Origin: Mariniblastus sp.
GTDB lineage: Bacteria; Planctomycetota; Planctomycetia; Pirellulales; Pirellulaceae
Length of the DNA stretch: 46,818 bases
Assembly (NCBI GenBank): GCA_014237975.1
Contig: JABACA010000020.1
Span: 1-46,818, forward strand
Direction of reading: 5' to 3'
Notes under the pieces: generated by a model
Seen by the model: the letters and a program-made list of their open reading frames with translations, nothing else
Told to the model about the DNA's origin: nothing
Database searches by the model: none
Made by a program: the position numbers and the translations under genes
Shown: one piece after another, positions 38,071 through 45,721 of the stretch
How the letters are laid out: each line of letters starts with the position of its first letter
Numbering within the stretch: position 1 is the first letter of the stretch

Positions 38071-39117
38071 AATCATACGGTCGAGTGGACTTTCCAGGGT
38101 GGATACCTGCTTCGTTTTACCTTGCGGGCCGTTGTAATGTTGCAATACGGATTTCACCAAGGCGAGATCGTCAAATTCTCCATCGGAAAGAAGGAAAATG
38201 GCATCGGGGCGTATTTCAAAGGCCGTTTTGAGCGACGTGGCGACATACGTACTGCCGAACGGGGTCTGTTTGGCGAGCCAGTTGATGGCCGTTGCCTGGT
38301 TTTCCCGGTTGGCCGTAACCAGCCTGGCGTCCTGGTTGTTCATTGCCACCGTGTACGAATTGTAGAGCAGGACCAGGAACTGCTGAGGCTCCGTCAGATT
38401 GTTGATCGAGGATTTCAATTCCCGAACCGCCCGTCGCCACCGTCCATATTCATCCATGCTTCCCGAGCAGTCGATGATAAATACAAACCGGGAACCCTTT
38501 CCCTTGACACCAAAGAACTTGACTCCTTCCTTGGTACCGTCGTTGGCCGAATTCATGATTCGCTCAACACCCGATGAACTGATTTGTTCGTAATCATCTT
38601 GCAGTGTCTGCGGGCCTGTAACTTCCAGCGCATCGGTCAAAACGGGCTCAAGGTCTTCTGCCGCACTCAGTTGGATTGGCTCGGTCGATTCAATTTCCAT
38701 CTGCAGGTCTGAGCCCGCATCCGCATCGATCACGATATCAAACGTAACCAAGTCGTTGCTGCTAACCGGTTGGTCGATCAGTAAAGAGATCGATTTTGGT
38801 CCGGCAACACCCAAAGTGACGACCGCCAATAGTAGTATCAGCGTCAGGTGCACCACCATGCTGATCATCCAGCCGGTCATCCCACGAACTGTATGGGACA
38901 CCAAGGAGCCATGGGACTCAGTCGAGGAAGTCAGTTGCCCATCTGCGGGCTGATTGGCCGTTGGCTTGACCTTGAGCGGAGGTGGCATTAAATCGATAGA
39001 GGGATGCATCTCCGCTTGCGCGGTACGATCAGACTGACCCGTTCCGCGCGAAACACCTTGACGCTCCGGGCGTGGGACATCCGACCGTTTTGCGTGTTTG
39101 CCGAATTTTTCGATCAT
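37972..39117 (-). CDS. Membrane-anchored von Willebrand factor A domain protein
   Basis: 381 residues from ATG 39117 (a GTG at 39120 immediately precedes). A charged cytoplasmic N-terminus of about 80 residues leads to one membrane helix (WMISMVVHLTLILLLAVVTL), then a linker and the vWA domain. FVFIIDCSGSMDEYGRW is the MIDAS DxSxS site; FGSTYVATSL gives the MIDAS Thr and AIFLLSDGEFDD the Asp. vWA domains bind protein partners through a metal ion. In planctomycetes single-helix vWA proteins of this kind are common and lack known function. It is probably followed by the 269-residue gene and the ABC ATPase in one transcript. Its 3' end has a decayed duplicate at 36690. Confidence 0.87.
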   Translation of the reverse strand: MIEKFGKHAKRSDVPRPERQGVSRGTGQSDRTAQAEMHPSIDLMPPPLKVKPTANQPADGQLTSSTESHGSLVSHTVRGMTGWMISMVVHLTLILLLAVVTLGVAGPKSISLLIDQPVSSNDLVTFDIVIDADAGSDLQMEIESTEPIQLSAAEDLEPVLTDALEVTGPQTLQDDYEQISSSGVERIMNSANDGTKEGVKFFGVKGKGSRFVFIIDCSGSMDEYGRWRRAVRELKSSINNLTEPQQFLVLLYNSYTVAMNNQDARLVTANRENQATAINWLAKQTPFGSTYVATSLKTAFEIRPDAIFLLSDGEFDDLALVKSVLQHYNGPQGKTKQVSTLESPLDRMIPVHTISLGGKGGAWTMRDIAEQNQGTHTVIDD

Positions 39118-39400
39118 CACGCCCCTTTGTGTACCACTTTGAACTAACGGCTACCCTCAGCAAGGGTTGAAAGTCGCGAATCTTCGTTAAATGCTATCGG
39201 CGAGGCAAGCCAGCCCCCATTATTCCCAATTGCCTTGCCATCATCAAATTATCGTCCAATTGTAGCCCTTCCGCTTAAAGAAACGCTAGCGAACAGCGGG
39301 ATTTATTCGTATTGCGTGTGATTTGTCGGTGAATGTACACTTCTCAACCTTTTTTACCCCTGAACAAGTCCACCTAACGAACTACGGACTGGAGAAACGA

Positions 39401-41107
39401 ATGACCTCAACTCCAATGGCCCACTTCGCCCGCGGCATTTTCAAATCGCCTGGTTTAGAACAAGGTTGCCGATTTGGGTGTCAGCCAACGCTTCGTTTGG
39501 CGGCCGCGTTGTCCGTCATTGTCGGATGTCTGTTTGCCAGCTCGGCCAGTTTCGTAAGTGCGCAGCAAGGCTGGACACCGCCTCCCACGACACCCGTCCC
39601 ACCCCCGGCCACGGTTCCCGCCACGGCGCCAGCGACTGCTCCGGCAACGACGACCAATGGCACACCCTCGACCCCAACCCCGGCGACTGTTCCGGCTCCC
39701 CTAAACGGTGGGACAACGGCGACGGGTATCCCACCGAAAACGACGCCGTTTCGAGCATCATTTAGCCAGCCCAAACAAAATGCTGGAATGAGCTCCTCGG
39801 CCAATTCGTTCAGTAATGCGGGCCAGGACGGTACCCAGTTCAAGAGTCCATCCAAATTGCCAACGCTGCCCCCTGCCCCGACCACAAATTTCTCCAAGCC
39901 GGGCAGCGCCTTTACGACTGGCCCGGTTGCCAAGCCGCAGTCCAGTTCTCCCACCGCACCCAGGATGAGTGGCCAGGCGGCGGGCAACGGATTTGCAACC
40001 GGCAATTCCAACCTCCCGTTAAACCTTGGAAAGTCGACGACAACAGCTGCAACGATTACCCCGAACGGCCGGCAGGATTCGTCCGTTGCCGGACAGCCAA
40101 TCACCAAAGTCTCAAAATCATTTTCAAAACTACCCAGCACGGCTGGACAGGTTTGGAGAGAATATGACATTACTCCCTACACATCACGAATCACTTCGGT
40201 GGAGGATCCCCAGCAAGCAATGATTGACTGGATCCTGCTGGAAACAGGAACCGACATGTGGTTTCATCAACCACTGGGCATTTTAAGTGCCAACCGACAC
40301 AAGCTGTTCGTTTACCACACGCCTGAAATTCAAGCGGTTGTCAGTCGGATCGTCGACCGGATGGTCAACACGCGCGGGCAACTGCAGAGTATTTCGGTCA
40401 ACCTGCTCACGATTGCCAATCCGAATTGGCGGTCGGAAGCTTACCCCGTTATGCAGCCGATCGACGTGCGTTCGCCGGGGGTGGAGGCCTGGATGGTCTC
40501 CAAAGAAAACGCGGCCTACCTGTTAGCCAATTTGCGACGACGCCCGGATTTCCAGGAACATGGCAATGCCCGCCTGGTGCAACATGATGGGCAGACGATC
40601 AAAGTAGAAAAATACAAGCCGCTCCAGTTTGTTCAAAGCATCCGCTGGACACCCAATCAAGTTCCTGGCTATCAACCGCAGCTGAAGACCATTGACGAAG
40701 GCTACGCACTGAAGCTGGCCGCCTTGACATCCCTGGATGGAAAAACGATCGAGGCGACCGTTGAATGCAGTGTCGATCAGGTCGAAAAACTGAGATCCGT
40801 CAAGATCGCCATTCCGGGGGCCCAAAATACAAATGGTGCGCAAGTCAATCTGCAGATTCCGCAGATGGTCAGCTGGGAAATCAAGGAAAGGTTCCGTTGG
40901 CCCAATGATCAGGTCTTGGTGCTAAGTTGTGGTGTCGTGGCGAATCCCAAGCCGAAAAGCAACAATTCACTGATCCCGGACCTGTTCGAGGTGGATCGCG
41001 GACGAGCCGATGCACTGCTGTTTATTGAGTATCGCGGACCAGACGTGGCTCAGCTCACGACGCAGCCCCAGCCGGTCGGATTAGCGCCGGTCCAGCGCCG
41101 CCAATAG
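39401..41107 (+). CDS. Exported Pro/Thr/Ala-rich protein of unknown function
   Basis: 568 residues from ATG 39401, supported by GGAGAAACGA just upstream (a frame-extending start at 39323 looks wrong). A hydrophobic leader (LRLAAALSVIVGCLFASSA) ends near SFVSAQQ. Residues about 57-110 are Pro/Thr/Ala-rich (TPPPTTPVPPPATVPATAP), and up to about 250 the chain stays low-complexity with Ser, Asn and Lys. From about 265 a folded region starts (WREYDITPYTSRITSVEDPQ, LLETGTDMWFHQPLGIL, then alternating strands). The ordered part could be a secretin- or pilus-associated N-domain-like fold, but I do not recognise it. It lies downstream of a divergent vWA gene, with a 280-bp region between them. Confidence 0.75.
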   Translation: MTSTPMAHFARGIFKSPGLEQGCRFGCQPTLRLAAALSVIVGCLFASSASFVSAQQGWTPPPTTPVPPPATVPATAPATAPATTTNGTPSTPTPATVPAPLNGGTTATGIPPKTTPFRASFSQPKQNAGMSSSANSFSNAGQDGTQFKSPSKLPTLPPAPTTNFSKPGSAFTTGPVAKPQSSSPTAPRMSGQAAGNGFATGNSNLPLNLGKSTTTAATITPNGRQDSSVAGQPITKVSKSFSKLPSTAGQVWREYDITPYTSRITSVEDPQQAMIDWILLETGTDMWFHQPLGILSANRHKLFVYHTPEIQAVVSRIVDRMVNTRGQLQSISVNLLTIANPNWRSEAYPVMQPIDVRSPGVEAWMVSKENAAYLLANLRRRPDFQEHGNARLVQHDGQTIKVEKYKPLQFVQSIRWTPNQVPGYQPQLKTIDEGYALKLAALTSLDGKTIEATVECSVDQVEKLRSVKIAIPGAQNTNGAQVNLQIPQMVSWEIKERFRWPNDQVLVLSCGVVANPKPKSNNSLIPDLFEVDRGRADALLFIEYRGPDVAQLTTQPQPVGLAPVQRRQ

Positions 41108-41273
41108 CGCAAGATAGCGTTTATTTCAGACTGTTCTGGATCGCGATGTGCGGCAAACCCGGCCAAAGTCATCTCGACGATTCCCAGCGGGTAACTAGAA
41201 TGGTCGAATCGGTTGCTACCCTAGACTACAATCCCAATCAGACCTGTTTTTGACTGTTTAAATCGTTTGTCTC

Positions 41274-42596
41274 ATGACTAAAGTCGATCGTCGCGTTGTT
41301 ATCACGGGTATGGGCATCATCAGTCCTGTTGGATGTTCCGCCGAAGCGTTGTGGCATTCTGTTGAGCAGGGCATCAGCGGAGTCGGTCCAATACAACGGG
41401 TGCCACCGGACCATCTGAAATCAAAAGTTGCTGCAGAGGCATCGGATTTCACAGGCACGATTGAAAATTTCGGCGAGTTGGAGAAGACGACTAAACGAAG
41501 TTTGAAAAAAGGTTTAAAGCTGATGTGCCGCGAAATCCAGATGGGTGTCGCCGCGGCGCAGCTCTCCCTTTCCGACAGCCGTTTGTCGCCGGAAATTTAC
41601 GACCCCCATCGTATCGGCACCATGTTTGGCTGCGACTATATCATCACGGAGCCGGCGGAGTTTATTCGAAGTATCCGTAATTGCCTGGATGAAAACCATA
41701 AGTTTGCCTCCGAACAATGGGGAGAACGGGGCATTAGTCAGGTTGAACCACTTTGGCTGTTGAAATACCTTCCCAACATGCCGGCCAGCCATATTGCCAT
41801 TTACAACGATCTGCGAGGTCCCAGCAATTCCATCACGGTGCGCGAGGCATCGGCCAATCTGGCCATTGCGGAAGCGGCAACCATCATCGGGCGTGATATT
41901 GCCGATTACATGGTAGTGGGCGCCACTGGCTCGCGGATCCATCTGTTGAGAACGCTGCATGTCGTGCTCCAGGAACAAATGGCGGATGCTGAAGATCCCC
42001 GTTATGGAGGCCAACCTCAACGCGCCAGCCGGCCGTTCGATCGAGATCGCAGCGGAATGGTTTTGGGAGAAGGTGCGGGCAGTGTTGTGCTGGAATCACT
42101 GAAAACGGCAGAAAATCGTGGCGCCGAGATACTGGGTGAAATCGTGGGTCATGCATCGACTTCGGTGGCGAACCGCCAGGGCGTCGCCGATTACAGGCAA
42201 GCTTTCCAGAACGTTTTAAATGGGGTGCTGCGGTCAGCCAACATCACAGCGGCCGAGGTGGGCCATATCAACGCCCACGGATTGAGTAATGTACGGTGTG
42301 ACCGCGAAGAAGCTCTGGCCATACAGGAAATCATGGGAGACCAGGTTCCGGTGGTTGCGCTCAAAGGGCACATCGGCAACATGGGTGCCGGTGGCGGCCT
42401 GGTTGAATTGAATGCGAGCCTGTTGTGTATGCAACATGGTCGACTCTTTCAATCGCTCAACTACGACACTCCCGACCCGGATTGTCCCATCAACCTGGTC
42501 ACCGATGACGATGTTGAACCGGGGGACTTGTTCATCAATCTCAGTATTTCGATGCAAGGCCAGGCGAGTGCGGTTGCCATTCGGCGATTCCCGTAA
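41274..42596 (+). CDS. Beta-ketoacyl-ACP synthase-like protein lacking the catalytic Cys
   Basis: 440 residues with a clear thiolase-like KAS fold: VVITGMGIISPVGCSAEALW at the start, KYLPNMPASHIAIYNDLRGP before the active-site elbow, RPFDRDRSGMVLGEGAGSVV, and HINAHG near 331-336. In KAS II-type enzymes the nucleophile is Cys in T-A-C-A-S-G. Here the aligned run is VREASANLAIAEA with Glu191 at the Cys position. The first His is kept (His335), but the second (in TGHLLGAAGG) is Asn369 (IGNMGAGGG). Such a protein cannot use normal Claisen condensation. It resembles, in principle, chain-length-factor subunits, where Cys is usually Gln. No acyl carrier, reductase or partner KS is nearby. Confidence 0.85.
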   Translation: MTKVDRRVVITGMGIISPVGCSAEALWHSVEQGISGVGPIQRVPPDHLKSKVAAEASDFTGTIENFGELEKTTKRSLKKGLKLMCREIQMGVAAAQLSLSDSRLSPEIYDPHRIGTMFGCDYIITEPAEFIRSIRNCLDENHKFASEQWGERGISQVEPLWLLKYLPNMPASHIAIYNDLRGPSNSITVREASANLAIAEAATIIGRDIADYMVVGATGSRIHLLRTLHVVLQEQMADAEDPRYGGQPQRASRPFDRDRSGMVLGEGAGSVVLESLKTAENRGAEILGEIVGHASTSVANRQGVADYRQAFQNVLNGVLRSANITAAEVGHINAHGLSNVRCDREEALAIQEIMGDQVPVVALKGHIGNMGAGGGLVELNASLLCMQHGRLFQSLNYDTPDPDCPINLVTDDDVEPGDLFINLSISMQGQASAVAIRRFP

Positions 42597-43536
42597 CGGC
42601 GGGGCCTGTCGTGTGGCGATTGTCAAAACCGAGGGGTTACGTCAATACTGCTCGGCTGGGCGAGAGGATCTCTGGAACGGGCCAATCGATTTCGTCCGCT
42701 GACAGTGCTATGGATCCACAAGACAAGAGTGGTCCGCCATTACGGCAGGACCGGTTTGGCCAGCGACACCGTCGATCGGTGTTCAAGCTGTGAATCCATA
42801 TCAACTGAATTGGCTTTGCAGCGGGTCGGCTGAGGGGGGTTGTAATTGCCCATAGGGCTTACCCTTAGTAGTTTAGGCGGTGTTGTCACCTGTCTTACAT
42901 GTGGCCGACGTATGGTTCGCTGACAAAGCCCTTTCTTCAGTTGTCGTTATCAGTAGCCAATCCAAACGGTACAGGGTTACAGTCCTGATTAGTTATTCCC
43001 CAACCAAAAACTGCTGGACTCGTTTACCCCGTTCGGTTTTCAATGATGTGTGTCCTGGTTGTGCCGTACGTTTCGGATACGTGTCTCGCGGGCAATAGTA
43101 AATGGGTCTGAACGATTTCCATTCCATCATTTACCGGCAGCCCGAACGGCTACTGGGACCAAACTTAACCAGCCAAACACAATCAGAGAAGGGACAGCCA
43201 ACGGTCCAATTTTGGCTTGACGTCCCTACTGTGAAACCTGATGAGAGCCTTGATGCCCTCTTCGGTTACTGGATCAGATTGATCGCTAACAACTTTATCG
43301 GGCATGGCCGTCAGCACAGCCAGTCCGACGGTGCGATCTGAATTGACCGAATTATCCGTTAAACATTGACAGCATCCATCTGACGGCAGACACGATCAAG
43401 GATGCCGTTGGATTGGGAAAAACCGTGGTTCGAGACGACTGGCCAGGCAGGTTGCCGTTACGAAAAGCAAAACAGAAGCATCGAACAAAATCGTTACAAA
43501 TTGCCGACACATATGAACCGGTGAAACCGGTCAGGT
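42597..43536 (+). other. Long intergenic region, no convincing gene
   Basis: About 940 bp between the stop of the ketosynthase-like gene and the stop of the convergent beta-barrel gene. Open frames are short and unlike real proteins. A minus-strand stretch near 43195-43375 translates to LAVLTAMPDKVVSDQSDP and could be a gene fragment, but the plus-strand frame over the same bases (43102-43341) is as good, so neither is called. No clear terminator or tRNA seen. Confidence 0.35.
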
Positions 43537-44946
43537 TCAGAAGTGAAATTGCATGCCGGTCAACAGGCTGAACCCATGGCGGTAACGGCCGTCCTGGGCA
43601 TTTTCGACCCGGTTCTCGATAAACCCGGTGTTGATGAACTCCAGGTGCCGGTTTACCCGCCAGGTCAGCTGGCCCAATCCGCGACGGGTGATCGTATTGT
43701 GAATAAGGCGGTTTTGGTCCCACTGCGGGAATTGGGTCGGGTCGGGCGGGTCGTCCGCGCTAATCGGTTGGGGGTGAAACTCTCCATATTCCAGCACGGC
43801 CGTCCAGCGGTCCGATTCGTAGATCAGGTTCATGTACCCGCCCCAGCCTTGGCAGGGGACGTTGCGACCATTGTTGTTCATTTGACGGTTGTAGAGACTG
43901 CGGCCCCAGGTAATGTCATTCAACGTCAATTCTCGCCGCCGCAGCCCGTATTGGTTGTAAATCCACTCGGTCGAAAATCGCCAGCGGCCCCGCCTGAGCA
44001 TCAGGTCAAAGCCGGCGTAGTTGTTGAATTCTTTCTGGTTTTCACTGCCGATGCCGTCCTGCCATTTCACGCTGATACCGGCGTTGCACGGTTCGGTTTC
44101 GATACCGACCCGGGCACAAATCGCTTTGCTGGAGTTGGTATCCAGTCCGTTGCTCCCATTGGTATAGGCGGTGGCCAGGCGTAAGCAGCCGGGTTGGTAC
44201 CGCAGTTGCAGGCCCGTTTCCCGGTACAAAATGCACTCACTGCGAATAAAGGGGGCGTAAAACCGGTAGTCAGTCGTACGGAAATTGTTGGTTTGGGGCA
44301 CATAATACCGGCCAAACGGCGTGACAAACCGGCCCAGGTCGACCGCCCAATTTTGCCGACCGACGGTCAGGAACAACTGCGAGAGTTCGAACGTCTTAAG
44401 ATTCCTGAAGTTATGGGCAAACGACTTCCGCAGCGGGTAGTCCGGTTCGGTCAGGATATTGTCGTCGAACGGCTGGTTCAGATAGATCTCGCCCGTCACG
44501 GAGTTGGTCCAGCCACGCGACTGATAGGTCCAGTGCATCAGTGACTGGGCTTCGGCGGCAAACGTCTCTTCCTGGCCGGTAAACTCCCACCGCATGTCGG
44601 CCGTGTAATAGCTGCGGGCGGTGGCCCAGACGTCGAGCTGGTGGTTACAGCAGGGGTTGAATTGAAACGAATGGCAACCGTACCCGAGCTGGTGAGGTGT
44701 GATCCAGTCACCAAAACAGCAGGCGGCCGGGCAATCCTGGGTCAACACGGCCGGGTTCACGATGCTTTCCAGCGACTCGGCCGGCAATTCAAGGCCTGGG
44801 GCCCGTTCATCCGCCCGGTCGCTCAAATCCTGGCCGATGACCTGCGAGGCCCAACCCGAGCCGCTCCACAGGCCCGTGCAAACCAGAACCACCAGCGCTG
44901 CGCAGCCCAGCATCCGCATCATTCGTATTGAGTTAGGTTGCTGCAT
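43537..44946 (-). CDS. Outer-membrane beta-barrel protein, porin-like
   Basis: 469 residues from ATG 44946, chosen because a signal peptide follows (MLGCAALVVLVCTGLWSG); longer frames have no leader. After a short acidic stretch comes a Cys-rich patch (QDCPAACCFGDW, GYGCHSFQFNPCCNH), then a chain of alternating aromatic strands (LDVWATARSYYTADMRWEF, NNYAGFDLMLRRGRWRF, WTAVLEYGEFHPQ). The chain ends in GMQFHF, with the terminal Phe typical of barrels inserted by the Bam machinery. It is probably a porin- or BBP2-type channel of unknown substrate. The Cys patch may make disulfides near the periplasmic neck. Confidence 0.82.
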   Translation of the reverse strand: MQQPNSIRMMRMLGCAALVVLVCTGLWSGSGWASQVIGQDLSDRADERAPGLELPAESLESIVNPAVLTQDCPAACCFGDWITPHQLGYGCHSFQFNPCCNHQLDVWATARSYYTADMRWEFTGQEETFAAEAQSLMHWTYQSRGWTNSVTGEIYLNQPFDDNILTEPDYPLRKSFAHNFRNLKTFELSQLFLTVGRQNWAVDLGRFVTPFGRYYVPQTNNFRTTDYRFYAPFIRSECILYRETGLQLRYQPGCLRLATAYTNGSNGLDTNSSKAICARVGIETEPCNAGISVKWQDGIGSENQKEFNNYAGFDLMLRRGRWRFSTEWIYNQYGLRRRELTLNDITWGRSLYNRQMNNNGRNVPCQGWGGYMNLIYESDRWTAVLEYGEFHPQPISADDPPDPTQFPQWDQNRLIHNTITRRGLGQLTWRVNRHLEFINTGFIENRVENAQDGRYRHGFSLLTGMQFHF

Positions 44947-45205
44947 GGAAGTGAAAGGAAAATCGAGGTCGTACCGGTAGGCGAAACATTCGTAGATATT
45001 CCGCTGGTACGGAACGTTCGGAACGAGACGCTTGTACCAGAATAATCGTCTAGGAAAACTTTCCGACTTGATCGACCGGGACTGGGATAGAACGTCCTGC
45101 CAGACGCAAACTGCTTTTGTAATTTGCCTAATCGTTACGCCGGGAAAAGCCACTGGATAGAAGGCCGGATAGATTCACGAATCGGCAGAGTTTACCACTC
45201 AAACC

Positions 45206-45646
45206 TCAATCGACGATCTCCAGCCGTACTTCACCCAGCAGTCCGCCGCCCCGTGATTCCCGGCCGGGCCGCTGGCAGTTCAGCCGTAATTCGACTTCGA
45301 TCGATAACCGGTTGGGGTCGATCAGCAAATGGGCAATTTCTTGCCGCAGCGGATGATCCGGGCCAACCGGCCCCAAACAGTGGTCATTCAGGGTGACTTG
45401 TCCTTGCAAGTCGACCCGTTGCACGACCAGGTAGACCGGCTGACCCGGCTGCAGCCCGGTGGGCCGGTTAAAACGCCGCTCGAGCCGCACAATACCCTGG
45501 AATTCGTGGCCCAACGGCTCGGTCCAATCTCCCGGCAGGCGGCAGGAAAATGTCTCGGGCAGGTCCACAGAGCCGGCCGTTTGCTGGATGATTCGCACTT
45601 GCCAGGGGCCATGCAGGCGGATTGGGTGAACGTGGTCATCGCACAT
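45206..45646 (-). CDS. Small beta-sandwich protein like the GH2 sugar-binding domain
   Basis: 146 residues, no signal peptide. IRLHGPWQVRI, FSCRLPGDWTEPLGHEF, IVRLERRFNRPTGL and VYLVVQRVDLQGQVTLND follow the strand order of the galactose-binding-like jelly roll at the N-terminus of glycoside hydrolase family 2 enzymes (VDLQGQVTLND corresponds to the V-x-x-x-A-x-V-x-L-N-G motif). Only this module is present, with no catalytic barrel, so it may be a stand-alone binding protein or the remnant of a larger enzyme. A strong intrinsic terminator 20 bp upstream of its ATG separates it from the previous gene. Confidence 0.6.
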   Translation of the reverse strand: MCDDHVHPIRLHGPWQVRIIQQTAGSVDLPETFSCRLPGDWTEPLGHEFQGIVRLERRFNRPTGLQPGQPVYLVVQRVDLQGQVTLNDHCLGPVGPDHPLRQEIAHLLIDPNRLSIEVELRLNCQRPGRESRGGGLLGEVRLEIVD

Positions 45647-45665
45647 CGATGTTCGTGGGCTCCAT

Positions 45666-45699
45666 AAAAAAAGACCGACAGGCCTTGGGGCCGCCGGTC
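45666..45699 (-). terminator. Intrinsic terminator after the partial gene
   Basis: On the minus strand GACCG...CGGTC encloses GGCC/GGCC around CCAA and is followed directly by seven T. It begins 23 bp after the stop codon at 45722 and is the clearest Rho-independent terminator in the window. Confidence 0.85.
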
Positions 45700-45721
45700 C
45701 AGATTGTTTCCAGGGCGTTCG

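Noticed and set aside
39481..40170. Long minus-strand frame of Gly/Ala/Val-rich character
   Set aside because: It is antisense to the Pro/Thr/Ala-rich part of the exported protein at 39401; the biased codons of that gene create an open frame opposite. No ribosome site or family resemblance.
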